NCBI RefSeq assembly: GCF_918698245.1 | Contig: NZ_CAKKMS010000004.1 | Coordinates: 186,001 to 250,000, forward strand | Length of the DNA: 64,000 nucleotides | Source of the DNA: Pedobacter sp. Bi126 | GTDB taxonomy: Bacteria > Bacteroidota > Bacteroidia > Sphingobacteriales > Sphingobacteriaceae | Direction: 5' to 3' | In this document: one piece after another, positions 34,861 to 43,952 of the stretch | Numbering within the stretch: position 1 is the first letter of the stretch | Layout of the letters: each line of letters begins with the position of its first letter | Position numbers and translations under genes: made by a program | The notes under the pieces: generated by a model | The model's database searches: none | What the model saw: the letters and a program-made list of their open reading frames with translations, nothing else | What the model was told of the DNA's origin: nothing

Positions 34861-35012
34861 TCCCAAGATCCACTCCTTATATCTTTAAGGTTTTTGGGAT
34901 TGTTTTTCCAAATACCGAAAAGTTCTTTAGGATTAAGTGATTTATTCCCTTTTAGGATATTAGGTTTAAGATCGTCTTGCAAAGAAACAATTTTAATGTT
35001 CTGTAATTTCAT
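34848..35012 (-). CDS. small antitoxin-like protein (54 aa)
   Basis: Intact ORF: MKLQNIKIVSLQDDLKPNIL then KGNKSLNPKELFGIWKNNPK and NLKDIRSGSWDFKN. The LFGIWKxxPKxLKDIR-like tail is the toxin-binding type seen in small antitoxins that precede PIN toxins in Bacteroidota. Only a broken C-terminal piece of a PIN toxin follows, so this is probably an orphan antitoxin. It is too short for standard gene finding and might be unexpressed. Confidence 0.55.
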   Translation of the reverse strand: MKLQNIKIVSLQDDLKPNILKGNKSLNPKELFGIWKNNPKNLKDIRSGSWDFKN

Positions 35013-35075
35013 AACCTAAGTTCTATTAGTACTTGTTTATAATGCTTAATTTTTAACTCCTTTATGCAGAGCGAT

Positions 35076-35141
35076 CGTCATGCTGAATTTATTTCAGCAT
35101 CTTTTATGCAAAATAGACACTGAAATGAATTCAGGGTGACG
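35076..35141. repeat. CGTCATGCTGAA...TTCAGGGTGACG intergenic element
   Basis: Imperfect palindrome: the left end CGTCATGCTGAATTTATTTC and the right end GAAATGAATTCAGGGTGACG are complementary with few mismatches, around ATGCAAAATAGAC. It resembles dispersed repeats of other Bacteroidota. Confidence 0.6.
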
Positions 35142-35257
35142 ATTTTACCTCTCAAATATTTGAAGAACACTCCCTAAAATGCAATTACAATTTTCTATTA
35201 CAAATTTAATGTTTATCCCCTAAAATTTAGGAGAAAACTTTTGGTTGTAAATAGTGT

Positions 35258-37477
35258 CTAAAATCCCAACTTCTCATCCAATTCGGTTGCGCCTTCTTCC
35301 TGTTGTTGATATTGGTTGCAATCGTAGGTAATCGAAACACCAGATTTTGGTGCCTCAAAATCAGCATGGCTAATTTTTAAGGCCGGATTGGCGTATACTC
35401 TTTTGATAAAACCTGCAAAAATTGGCAAAGCCGTATTAGCACCTTCACCCTGGTTGGTACTGATAAAGTGGAATGCCCTATCTTCGCAGCCAGTCCATAT
35501 ACCTGTCACCAATTGAGGAGTAATGGCCATAAACCAACCATCTGAGTTATTTTGGGTAGTACCCGTTTTAGCTCCGATAGGTGCGTTTACTTTGTATTTA
35601 TAATTCAGCCTCGATCCGGTTCCGTTAGTTACTACACCTTTTAACATTCTGGTCATTACATAAGCCACCTCTTCGCTCATGATCGGTTTTGGTATTTCCT
35701 TTTGTGAAAATAATACCACCCCATTTTTATCTTCAATTCTTAACAAATAAATTGGTTTGGTATAGGTTCCTTTGTTTGCAAAAGCGCCATAAGCCCCAAC
35801 CATATTAAAAATTGATGAATCGAATGTCCCCAAACAAATAGATGGAAATGCCGGAACATTAGGAATGCCCATTTTAGTAGCTAATGTAGATACGGCCACA
35901 GGACCGACCTGTTTCATTAAATAAGCGGTAACAAAGTTTTGTGAATAAGCCAGGGCTTTTTGTAAAGTAATGCTGCCTGGCAGTGGTTTACCCGAATTTC
36001 TTGGCGTCCATGGTTCTCCATAGCCATCTATCGTTACTGGTACATTTGGCACAGTGTAACAAGGAGAATAACCATTTTCAATTGCTACGGCATAAGTGAA
36101 CGGTTTTGCTGTCGAACCCACTTGTCTGGTCCCCATTTTAACCTGATCGTATTTAAAATGTTCGTAATTAATCCCCCCAACCCATGCTTTTACATGACCA
36201 TTGGTCGGATCCATCGTCATCATCGCATTACGCAACAACATTTTGTAATAACGTACCGAGTCGATCGGTTTCATTACCGTATCAATATTACCCTTCCAGG
36301 TAAAAATGCTCATTTCTGTTTTGGTATTAAAATCATTTTTAATTTCATCGTCTGTTTTACCTTCTAGTTTTAAGGATTTATAACGGTCTGATCTTTTAAT
36401 CCCCTGTTCAATCTGTAAAGCTTTATCCTTAAAAGGGTTTCTGCCTTTCCAGCTGGCGATAAACTGCGCCTGTAAGATCTTCATATATTCTTTTTGCGCC
36501 TCTTCGGCATATACCTGCATATCATAATTTAATGTGGTATAAATTTTCAAACCATCGCGGTCTAAATCGTAAGGTGTGCCATCGGGTTTGGTAATCGACT
36601 GTTCCTGAAAAATGTTTTTAATATCATTCTTAAGTACCGAACGGAAATATGGTGCAATACCATCGTTAACGGTTGCCGCATTAAAATGCAGGTTTAAGGG
36701 CTTTTCTTTTTGTTCGTCAAATTCTTGCTGGGTTAAGAGTTCCGATTTGACCATCATGGCCATTACGGTATTTCTGCGGTCTCTTGATCGTTCGGGGTGG
36801 CGGGTTGGCGAGTACATGGTTATCCCTTTTTGCATCCCTACAAGCGTTGCAGCCTCTGTTAAAGTAAGTTTATCAGGGGTAGTGTTAAAATAAACCCTGG
36901 CTGCCGATTTTATGCCATAAGCCTGGTTACCAAAATCAACCGTGTTTAAATACATAGTAATAATTTCTTCCTTGGTATAGTTGCGTTCCAATTTAACGGC
37001 AACAATCCACTCTTTAAACTTGGTTAACACAAGCGAGAAAAAATTCAGGTTCGATTCTCTAGGGAAGAGATTTTTTGCCAATTGCTGTGTAATGGTACTT
37101 GCACCTTGTTTTTTACCGATTAAATTATAACCGATAATGGTGAAGGTACGTTTGAAATCGATGCCCGAGTGTTCTTTAAAACGGGTATCTTCTGTCGCGA
37201 TCAGCCCGTTGATTACATTTTCGGAAATATCTTTATAAGTAACATTCGATCTGTTTTGAACAAAATAGGTGCCTAATGGCCGGCCATCCTCGGCAATAAT
37301 TTCTGAAGCCTGGTTGCTTTTTGGATGTTCGATATCCCTGAAAGAAGGTAATGCACCAAAAAGGCCCAAGCCTACCATCGAAATGAAAATAGCAAACAGG
37401 GCAATTCCCCCGATCAGTAATTTCCAGATGACTAAACTATATCTTTTTGTTTCTTGTGCAGAAAGGGACTTGTTCAT
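35258..37477 (-). CDS. class A penicillin-binding protein (PBP1A type)
   Basis: Bifunctional peptidoglycan synthase of 739 residues. One N-terminal membrane helix (LLIGGIALFAIFISMVGLGLF), a GT51 glycosyltransferase domain (ATEDTRFKEHSGIDFKRT, QGASTITQQLAKNLF, KEEIITMYLNTVDFGNQAYG) and a transpeptidase domain with SxxK (GSTAKPFTYA), SxN (YSQNF) and KTG (KTGTTQNNSDGWF). It polymerises lipid II and cross-links stems in the periplasm. A -7 element is found 49 bp upstream. The next gene upstream is the SprE/PorW-like gene in the same direction, 105 bp away. Confidence 0.95.
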   Translation of the reverse strand: MNKSLSAQETKRYSLVIWKLLIGGIALFAIFISMVGLGLFGALPSFRDIEHPKSNQASEIIAEDGRPLGTYFVQNRSNVTYKDISENVINGLIATEDTRFKEHSGIDFKRTFTIIGYNLIGKKQGASTITQQLAKNLFPRESNLNFFSLVLTKFKEWIVAVKLERNYTKEEIITMYLNTVDFGNQAYGIKSAARVYFNTTPDKLTLTEAATLVGMQKGITMYSPTRHPERSRDRRNTVMAMMVKSELLTQQEFDEQKEKPLNLHFNAATVNDGIAPYFRSVLKNDIKNIFQEQSITKPDGTPYDLDRDGLKIYTTLNYDMQVYAEEAQKEYMKILQAQFIASWKGRNPFKDKALQIEQGIKRSDRYKSLKLEGKTDDEIKNDFNTKTEMSIFTWKGNIDTVMKPIDSVRYYKMLLRNAMMTMDPTNGHVKAWVGGINYEHFKYDQVKMGTRQVGSTAKPFTYAVAIENGYSPCYTVPNVPVTIDGYGEPWTPRNSGKPLPGSITLQKALAYSQNFVTAYLMKQVGPVAVSTLATKMGIPNVPAFPSICLGTFDSSIFNMVGAYGAFANKGTYTKPIYLLRIEDKNGVVLFSQKEIPKPIMSEEVAYVMTRMLKGVVTNGTGSRLNYKYKVNAPIGAKTGTTQNNSDGWFMAITPQLVTGIWTGCEDRAFHFISTNQGEGANTALPIFAGFIKRVYANPALKISHADFEAPKSGVSITYDCNQYQQQEEGATELDEKLGF

Positions 37478-37525
37478 TTTGTGTTGTTATTTTCCAATCA
37501 TCTCCAGAATAGAAGATTTTGGATG

Positions 37526-37533
37526 CAAATTTA
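37526..37533 (-). promoter_or_regulatory. -7 promoter element of the class A PBP gene
   Basis: Plus-strand CAAATTTA reads TAAATTTG on the minus strand, an exact TAnnTTTG, 49 bp before the ATG. Confidence 0.4.
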
Positions 37534-37582
37534 TTAATTTTTTATAGAATAGATTTTTCTCCACCAGCTTAAACCATATTAC

Positions 37583-40348
37583 TTATTTGTAATTGTCTTT
37601 TAAAAACTCCAGATACTCGTTAATGCGCGAGCGGTCTGTTAGCTTTTCGAAGTTTTCTTTGCTGATGATAAAGCCTTTATATAAGTTGGCTGGAACTTTC
37701 ATAATGTTCTTTAACTGGCCTGTAATGCTTGATTCGTAAATTTTGGCATCTTCAAGATCGATAAAACTCGTAATGTAAATCAGCTGATCATTATCTAACT
37801 CTACCAATTTATGTTCCAAATCATTATCGGGGTAATTGCCACGGTTAAACTGCCCTATTCCAAAACGTGAGGAACTTAAGGTTAAAGTTGCGTCGGCAAC
37901 GTCGATCACATAATAATACTCTTCTGATTTAGTTGTACTAAAAATGCTCGCCGGTTTGGTAGGATCGGCCGGTTTAACCTCAGCAGGTTTAGATACAATG
38001 GTAGGCTCTGCTGTTTTAACAGTGGCATTATCAGTTACTAAAGGTTTTGTTGGAACGGCAATTGGTGTAGCCTGACTTACAAAACGTGGCGCATTTGGAT
38101 CAAAATCGATAAGGGCAAGTGGCCGTTGTTTAAACTCTTCCAAATTTGCCTCAATATATTTTAAATGATCGCGGACCAATGGGGTAATAATTTTATCGTT
38201 TGGATAAAGCGTGGTAATCAAATTAAATTCAGTAAGCAGCGCATCAACCTTAGCGGTGCGGCCAACAGCAATTGCTTTTAAATAGGCATACTGTGGTGCT
38301 AAATCATTGTTAGGAAAAGCCGTAATGTTATCATCCGCCTGTTTCACTACCCCTGGATAATCTTTTTTCGCGTAAGCATTAAAGGCCACATTATAATTGT
38401 TAATGGCAATGTTTTCCATTTCTGTTTGTTTGGCCGAGTACGATGGATCTAAAATATTCTTTGCAAAATTAGATTCAGGGAACTTAGTGAGCACCAATTG
38501 TTTATACTGATCTGATTTTACTTCATCAACACCCTTGTAATTTAGATGTAAACTGTAGTAAATGGCAACTAAATGGTTATTATCCGGATATCTTTTAATC
38601 AGTTCCAGGTAAATCTTATTTGCTTCTGCTTTGTCGTTTAGCTCTTGTTGATAGAAGCTGGCGATTTCGAAATAAGCATCAATGATTTTTTGATCGGAGG
38701 TAGCCAATAATGCGGGAGTGGTTGGCAAACCATCCAAAAACTGTTTTTCTAATGTGGTTTGGTCTACAGCCGTTTGATTCGTTTCTCCATTTGCAGGCGC
38801 GATTCCGGTAGCTACATTCCCACCTGCCAAAACCTGATTGGTTTCCTGTGCCGATGAACGGATGCTTTGACGCCAGTTATCTTCCAGCTGTCTGTTGCCC
38901 CAGCGTTTTTTGAAATCGCCGAAACCATTGCTTATTGCAGCATTGTTATTAAAATAAAAGGTGTTCCCCGCAGTATTATTCGAAGCATTTAACGATCGAT
39001 TTGGGAAGTCAGGATCATTTAAATATTGATTACTGATTACCCCTCCAGTATTGCTCACTTCAACTTTAGGTGTTAAATAGGCTTTAACCTTAGCCTCGCG
39101 CTCGCCTGCAGGAAGTTTGGCAATAGCCTGGGCGGTATCTTCCTTTGCAATAATGGTATACCTATCCGTTAAATATTTCAGGTTATCGGCCTTTTTAACA
39201 ATGTTGTCGTAATCAGGGAAGTTTTTAGGTAAAATCATCACCGTACTATCGTAATACAGTTTTGCTTTAATGTAGTTGTTAAACGCCTTAAAATTTAAGT
39301 CGGCAATCCTTAAATAGGATAAGGCCTTTTGAGTTTGGTTCCTGGTGCTTTTTGCAACTGATTTGTGGTAGCTCTCTTCAGCTTTTACAAAGTTTCCTTC
39401 TGCAGAAAAGAGCTCTCCAACCTGATAATAAATCTGATCGGTATAATCGAAATTCTTATCATCTTTTAACAAAGCAAGCAGCTGTTCTTCCTTATTCAGT
39501 TTTACGCCACTGAGCAATGCTCTTAGTTTAATGCGGTTTAAATTGGCGTGAAAATACATTTCAAATGGAGCGTTGCTTTTTTCAACCTTGGTAAAATTGG
39601 CATAAGCATCCTGAAGATTTTTCTCTTTCTCCTGCAATTGGGCAAGGATAAAGCGCCAGCGTATACGCAGCTGTTTTTCGGCCGGAAGGGCAATTGCCGA
39701 TTCTAAAAAAAGAATAGCTTCTTTATTGCGTTTTTGATAAATACGCATCTGGGCAGCAGTTGCCAATGGCTCTGCCAGATCTTTTTTTAACTCATCAGAA
39801 GCACGCAACATGGTATCAATAATTTTATCGGCAAGTACCATATTGTTCAGTTGCATTTGGCTACGGGCTTTCCAGTTCATGGCCATAATGAATGTTTTTA
39901 AATCGCTGTTATAGGTTTTTGCCGTATAATCGAAATATTCTGATGCGATAAAATAATTGCCTTTTAAATAATTTGCTTTGCCCAAAAGCATATAGGCATC
40001 ATCAATATAATTACTAAAACTTTTATCGTTTATAACAGTTTGTCCTTTGGCAATAACGTCATCGAGCTGTTTATTGGCAACCCCTGGTGTAAGCACCAGA
40101 TTTACCTGTGGCTCAGGATCGAGGTAAACAGGCAGTGTTTTTTCATAATTATCGGCATAACTTTGTAGTAGGCTCTCATTGTACTCAGTTAGTAAAACAT
40201 TGGAGTTGTAGATATAGTTATACCTTGCCGTTAAGTTTTGAAACCTGCGATCTACTGCTGTATCTTTATTTGCGACACAGCCATAAATAAGGAGGACACT
40301 AAAAAAGATGAAGAAGGGATTTAAGTTTTTGTTAGCGTAATTTTTCAA
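37583..40348 (-). CDS. SprE/PorW-like T9SS TPR lipoprotein
   Basis: Large TPR lipoprotein. From a TTG start at 40348 the protein is 921 residues with the signal LKNYANKNLN then PFFIFFSVLLIYGC (Cys24), followed by VANKDTAVDRRFQNLTARYNYIYNSN. This N-terminus, the size and the many TPR-like repeats match SprE of Flavobacterium and PorW of Porphyromonas, an outer-membrane lipoprotein needed for type IX secretion that links motor and translocon. Only TTG starts are available: 40417 is the longest frame, 40348 gives the best signal peptide. The gldKLMN operon lies 5 kb away. Confidence 0.78.
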   Translation of the reverse strand: MKNYANKNLNPFFIFFSVLLIYGCVANKDTAVDRRFQNLTARYNYIYNSNVLLTEYNESLLQSYADNYEKTLPVYLDPEPQVNLVLTPGVANKQLDDVIAKGQTVINDKSFSNYIDDAYMLLGKANYLKGNYFIASEYFDYTAKTYNSDLKTFIMAMNWKARSQMQLNNMVLADKIIDTMLRASDELKKDLAEPLATAAQMRIYQKRNKEAILFLESAIALPAEKQLRIRWRFILAQLQEKEKNLQDAYANFTKVEKSNAPFEMYFHANLNRIKLRALLSGVKLNKEEQLLALLKDDKNFDYTDQIYYQVGELFSAEGNFVKAEESYHKSVAKSTRNQTQKALSYLRIADLNFKAFNNYIKAKLYYDSTVMILPKNFPDYDNIVKKADNLKYLTDRYTIIAKEDTAQAIAKLPAGEREAKVKAYLTPKVEVSNTGGVISNQYLNDPDFPNRSLNASNNTAGNTFYFNNNAAISNGFGDFKKRWGNRQLEDNWRQSIRSSAQETNQVLAGGNVATGIAPANGETNQTAVDQTTLEKQFLDGLPTTPALLATSDQKIIDAYFEIASFYQQELNDKAEANKIYLELIKRYPDNNHLVAIYYSLHLNYKGVDEVKSDQYKQLVLTKFPESNFAKNILDPSYSAKQTEMENIAINNYNVAFNAYAKKDYPGVVKQADDNITAFPNNDLAPQYAYLKAIAVGRTAKVDALLTEFNLITTLYPNDKIITPLVRDHLKYIEANLEEFKQRPLALIDFDPNAPRFVSQATPIAVPTKPLVTDNATVKTAEPTIVSKPAEVKPADPTKPASIFSTTKSEEYYYVIDVADATLTLSSSRFGIGQFNRGNYPDNDLEHKLVELDNDQLIYITSFIDLEDAKIYESSITGQLKNIMKVPANLYKGFIISKENFEKLTDRSRINEYLEFLKDNYK

Positions 40349-40458
40349 GTATGATAAATCTCTTAGGTGGATATACAATAAACAATATATGTAGAAAAAT
40401 ATTTTATTTGGCAACAAATTTTAATTATTCAAAGTTAATTTAATTATTGCATTAAAAA

Positions 40459-40683
40459 ATGGAAAATCCGAAAGAAGAAGATACAAAGAAAAAGGTAAAT
40501 GCGGCCACTAAATATTCTGCTATTGGCTTCCAGATGATTGCTACCATTGGCCTGCTCACTTTTATTGGCTATAAGATTGATGAGCACAGAAACAGCAAAA
40601 CTAATTTAATTACGGCTGCTTTTGCTTTGGCAGGGGTGGGGATTGCATTATACCAGGCCATTAGGCAGGCCACTAAGCCGTAA
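40459..40683 (+). CDS. atpZ: AtpZ/AtpI-type small membrane protein
   Basis: Protein of 74 residues: a charged N-terminus (MENPKEEDTKKKVNAATKYS) and two membrane helices (GFQMIATIGLLTFIGYKI and LITAAFALAGVGIALYQAI) with the AtpZ/AtpI pattern GYKIDEHRNSKTN between them. Such proteins accompany F1Fo operons and may help c-ring assembly or Mg/Ca entry. It is the first gene of the ATP synthase locus, though a 290-bp spacer with its own promoter separates it from the rest. Confidence 0.8.
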   Translation: MENPKEEDTKKKVNAATKYSAIGFQMIATIGLLTFIGYKIDEHRNSKTNLITAAFALAGVGIALYQAIRQATKP

Positions 40684-40910
40684 GTTTCAGTTGACGGTTT
40701 CCAGTAGGCAGTTTTCAGTAGGCAATTCTCGGTTTTCAAGCGACAGTTTGCCATCAGCAGTTACTATAAAACAATTTAAATTAGAAGTTTTGTTTCGCTT
40801 AACTAATTAACCAATTTAAAACAATTAAGCAATAGAACAATTTGCTGTTTGCTTCAGTTAACCGATTAATCAATTTGAACATTTAACCAACCTTCATAAT
40901 AATTATCTCC
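40684..40910. repeat. word-repeat spacer after atpZ
   Basis: Reiterated words CAGTAGGCAGTTTTCAGTAGGC and, further on, CAATTTAAAACAATTAAGCAA and GAACAATTTG; some are complementary to TTAACCGATT. It starts at the atpZ stop codon. No gene seen. Confidence 0.4.
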
Positions 40911-40937
40911 CACACTACTTAATGATACTAAAAACCT

Positions 40938-40945
40938 TATCTTTG
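40938..40945 (+). promoter_or_regulatory. -7 promoter element of the ATP synthase operon
   Basis: TATCTTTG, exact TAnnTTTG, 31 bp before the TTG start of the AtpI-like gene. Transcription from here would begin near 40950 and read through atpG. Confidence 0.5.
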
Positions 40946-40976
40946 CAAAAGTTTTTATCTGCTAAGAAATTATACA

Positions 40977-41366
40977 TTGACGCTAGCCAAATTTACCAGT
41001 ATCTATTTCATTTTTGTAGGCCTTTTAATAGGTGTAATTGCCGTTTTACCTGTCGTATTTCCTGATCAACAATTGTTTGTAAATAACTTTTGGGTGATGT
41101 TTGGCTTTTTGGCCGGCATAACTTATGTAGCCTATATGCTTGTTGATATCGGTATAAAACGTGATCCTGAAGTGGGTATTATGGCAATTATGGGATCAAT
41201 TGCAGTGAAGATGATTTTTTGTATGGCTTTTGTGTTGATTTACAGTATAAAAGCGAAGGGGATTGGGCTAATATTTCTGCTTAATTTTTTTTCTTTATAT
41301 TTATTGTTTACGGCCTTTGAAATTTACTGTTTGTTACGTAACTTGCGCCACCAAAATTTAAAGTAA
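40977..41366 (+). CDS. AtpI-like ATP-synthase-associated membrane protein
   Basis: Membrane protein of 129 residues with four helices (IYFIFVGLLIGVIAVLPVVF; FWVMFGFLAGITYVAYMLV; GIMAIMGSIAVKMIFCMAFVLIYS; GLIFLLNFFSLYLLFTAFEIY). It occupies the position of the i subunit, directly before atpB, and has the usual length and helix count of that loose family. The start is a TTG; an in-frame stop at 40929 and no ATG between exclude a longer product. It lies 14 bp before atpB. Confidence 0.65.
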   Translation: MTLAKFTSIYFIFVGLLIGVIAVLPVVFPDQQLFVNNFWVMFGFLAGITYVAYMLVDIGIKRDPEVGIMAIMGSIAVKMIFCMAFVLIYSIKAKGIGLIFLLNFFSLYLLFTAFEIYCLLRNLRHQNLK

Positions 41367-41380
41367 AAAACTGCCAATAA

Positions 41381-42511
41381 ATGGATTGTAACCAAGTTTT
41401 TGTGTCGAAAGTTAAAAGACTAATTGTTGTTTTTACGCTTTTAATCGCGTTTTTATCTATCAAAATTGATACTTTCGCTCAGGTTGATAGCGCTGTTGTT
41501 CCTGTTGATAGTGTTGTAGCCGGATCTGCCGAAGCAGTTTCTGGTGAGCATGGCGCTGCTAAACATGGTGAAGAAAAATTCGAGCCAACTAAGGTAATTA
41601 TGGAACACATTGCCGATTCGCATATGTGGCATCTTTGGGGGCATACTTCATTGCCTCTTCCAGTAATTTTATATACTGCTAACGGTTTGGAGGTTTTCTC
41701 TTCTGGTAACTTCCATCATGGAGAGCATGATTATAACGGTAAATACAATAATTATCGTTTAGAAGAAGATCATATAAAGGTAGTTGGTGCTGATGGAAAA
41801 ATCGATGAAGAAGCAAGTAAGTCTGTTTTAGATTTCTCAATTACTAAAAACGTTGCTGCGATGTTCGTGGCGATTTTGATTATTTTAATTGTATTCATTT
41901 CAGTCGCTAGGGCGTATAAAAAACGCGTTGGTAAGGCACCAAAAGGTTTACAGTCTTTAATCGAACCGATCATTGTTTTTGTAAGGGATGATATTGCTAA
42001 GCCAAACATCGGTCATAAGTATGCTAAATTTATGCCTTACCTGTTAACCGTATTTTTCTTTATCTGGTTTAACAACTTGTTGGGATTGATTCCGATTTTT
42101 CCAGGTGGTGCTAACGTAACCGGTAACATTGCCTTGACTTTTGTGATGGCATTGGGTACTATGATTATTGTTAATATCAACGGTAATAAATATTACTGGA
42201 AACACATTTTAACACCTGATGTGCCTTGGTGGTTATATCCGATTATGATTCCTGTTGAATTAATTGGTATCATTTCTAAACCTTTCGCTTTAATGATTCG
42301 TTTGTTCGCAAACATTACAGCTGGTCACATTATCGTATTAAGTTTAATTTCCTTAATATTTATTTTCGAAACGGCTTGGATTTCTCCTGTTTCAGTGGCA
42401 TTCGTAATATTTATGGATGTGTTAGAATTGCTGGTGGCATTTTTACAAGCCTTTATTTTTACATTATTAACTGCCTTGTTTATTGGTATGGCAGTAGAGG
42501 AGCATCATTAA
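41381..42511 (+). CDS. atpB: ATP synthase Fo subunit a
   Basis: Subunit a of 376 residues, with the long N-terminal extension typical of Bacteroidota: a signal-like helix (LIVVFTLLIAFLSIKI), a His-rich region and a TM helix, then the core. The essential Arg is R307 in MIRLFANITAGH, and the final helices carry VAFLQAFIFTLLTALFIG. It forms the two proton half-channels against the c-ring. atpE follows 41 bp later. Confidence 0.95.
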   Translation: MDCNQVFVSKVKRLIVVFTLLIAFLSIKIDTFAQVDSAVVPVDSVVAGSAEAVSGEHGAAKHGEEKFEPTKVIMEHIADSHMWHLWGHTSLPLPVILYTANGLEVFSSGNFHHGEHDYNGKYNNYRLEEDHIKVVGADGKIDEEASKSVLDFSITKNVAAMFVAILIILIVFISVARAYKKRVGKAPKGLQSLIEPIIVFVRDDIAKPNIGHKYAKFMPYLLTVFFFIWFNNLLGLIPIFPGGANVTGNIALTFVMALGTMIIVNINGNKYYWKHILTPDVPWWLYPIMIPVELIGIISKPFALMIRLFANITAGHIIVLSLISLIFIFETAWISPVSVAFVIFMDVLELLVAFLQAFIFTLLTALFIGMAVEEHH

Positions 42512-42552
42512 TAGAAAACTATTTTTTACAAATTAATATAAATAAATTAGTT

Positions 42553-42768
42553 ATGGTAGGTTCAATCGCGGCAATTGGTGCCGGTTTAGCAGTAATCGGT
42601 GCAGGTATCGGTATCGGTCAAGTAGGTGGTAAAGCAATGGAAGGTATTGCTCGTCAACCAGAAGCTGCATCAAAAATTCAGACTGCAATGATTATCGCTG
42701 CTGCCCTTATCGAGGGTGCTGCTTTATTCGGTGTGGTAGTTGCATTATTAGGAAACAACCCTCAGTAA
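42553..42768 (+). CDS. atpE: ATP synthase Fo subunit c
   Basis: Hairpin proteolipid of 71 residues: GAGIGIGQVGGKAMEGIARQ for helix 1 and the RQPEAAS loop, then helix 2 with the ion-binding Glu54 in ALIEGAALFG. The residue after the Glu is Gly followed by Ala-Ala, without the Ser/Thr ligands of sodium-binding rings, so protons are the likely coupling ion. The longer frame upstream (from 42376) overlaps atpB and is rejected; the ATG at 42553 gives the normal length. Confidence 0.95.
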   Translation: MVGSIAAIGAGLAVIGAGIGIGQVGGKAMEGIARQPEAASKIQTAMIIAAALIEGAALFGVVVALLGNNPQ

Positions 42769-42856
42769 TTCACCTGAAAAAATTAGGTTGGGTATTTAAC
42801 GATTGGTTATTTACCCAATCTTATTAAAGAGATTAAGATTAAAAAAATTAGATAAA

Positions 42857-43351
42857 ATGGATTTAGTAACCCCAAGCATAGGATTAATTTTTTGGACTGG
42901 AATATCGTTCATCTGCTTATTGATATTACTTAGAAAATTTGCATGGAAACCTATTTTAGGTGCTATTCACGAACGTGAGCAAAGCATTGATGAGGCACTT
43001 AACAAAGCTGAATTAGCCAAACAAGAAATGGCTCGTTTAACCAGCCAAAATCAAGATTTGATGCAACAGGCTCGCGCAGAACGTGATGAGATTTTAAAGG
43101 AAGCTAAAACTTTAAAGGATGGTATTTTAAACGAAGCTAAAAAACAAGCCCAGGTTGAAGGTGCTAAACTGATCGAGAAAGCTAAAATCGAAATCGAGAA
43201 CCAAAAGAAAGCAGCTTTAGCTGAAGTTAAAGACCAGGTTTCTTCATTATCATTGGAAATTGCAGAACGTGTTTTACGTACCCAATTGGATGATAAAGCA
43301 AAACAAGAAACTTTAGTAGCTAACTTGTTAAAAGACGTTGAATTAAACTAA
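42857..43351 (+). CDS. atpF: ATP synthase Fo subunit b
   Basis: Subunit b, 164 aa: MDLVTPSIGLIFWTGISFICLLILLRKFAWKP membrane helix at the N-terminus (quoted in two parts here as MDLVTPSIGLIF and WTGISFICLL), then a long amphipathic coiled-coil rich in K, E, A and Q (KAELAKQEMARLT to DQVSSLSLEIAERVL). It is the peripheral stalk linking subunit a to delta/alpha. The frame opens at 42803, but the ATG at 42857 gives the correct family N-terminus. Confidence 0.94.
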   Translation: MDLVTPSIGLIFWTGISFICLLILLRKFAWKPILGAIHEREQSIDEALNKAELAKQEMARLTSQNQDLMQQARAERDEILKEAKTLKDGILNEAKKQAQVEGAKLIEKAKIEIENQKKAALAEVKDQVSSLSLEIAERVLRTQLDDKAKQETLVANLLKDVELN

Positions 43352-43412
43352 GCGTATTGCGTAAAGCGACGGGCGTACTAAACGCTAACCGCTAAACGCC
43401 AACCCAAAAGAT
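43352..43412. repeat. word-repeat spacer (AAACGCTAACC type)
   Basis: GCGTATTGCGTAAAGCG and GGGCGTACTAAACGCTAACC then GCTAAACGCCAACCC: complementary words between the two halves, directly after the atpF stop. Confidence 0.5.
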
Positions 43413-43952
43413 ATGTCAGAAATTAAAGTTGCAAGCAGATACGCCAAATCATTAATAGACTTAGCCGTTGAAAACAACGCGTTAGAGGATTCTTATAATG
43501 ATATGGTTTTGTTTGAGAAAGTGGTTGATGAAACCCCTGAACTAGAAGCAATATTAAAAAACCCGATTGTACCTTTAGATAAAAAGACGGGTATTTTGAA
43601 CGGTATTTTTGCTGATAAAGTAAGCAAGCTAACCATCTCGTTTTTTAAGATTGTGGTAAACAAAGGCCGTTCGGCGATTTTATTTGCCACTGCTAAACAG
43701 TTCGTTCAACAATATAACTTAATTAAGGGTATTGTTACTGCTGATGTAACTACTGCAAGTGCTTTAAGCCCTGCAGCTAAAGAGCAGATTATTGCGATTG
43801 TTAAAAGAGAATTAAACGCCAACCAGGTTATTGTTAACGAAAAAATTAACGAAAAATTAATTGGTGGTTTTATATTAAAAGTTGGTGATAAGCAATTTGA
43901 TGCAAGTATTGCCAGCGGTTTAAGTAAACTAAGAAAAGAATTTGCACAGTAA
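43413..43952 (+). CDS. atpH: ATP synthase F1 subunit delta
   Basis: Subunit delta (OSCP), 179 aa. N-terminal helical bundle with ASRYAKSLIDLAVENNAL and a conserved C-terminal end IGGFILKVGDKQFDASIASG, KLRKEF. It joins the F1 head to the b stalk. Flanked by word-repeat spacers on both sides rather than close-packed genes. Confidence 0.94.
   Translation: MSEIKVASRYAKSLIDLAVENNALEDSYNDMVLFEKVVDETPELEAILKNPIVPLDKKTGILNGIFADKVSKLTISFFKIVVNKGRSAILFATAKQFVQQYNLIKGIVTADVTTASALSPAAKEQIIAIVKRELNANQVIVNEKINEKLIGGFILKVGDKQFDASIASGLSKLRKEFAQ

Noticed and set aside
42376..42768. Long open frame ending in atpE (130 aa)
   Set aside because: The extra 59 codons overlap atpB in another frame; the ATG at 42553 gives a normal 71-residue subunit c.
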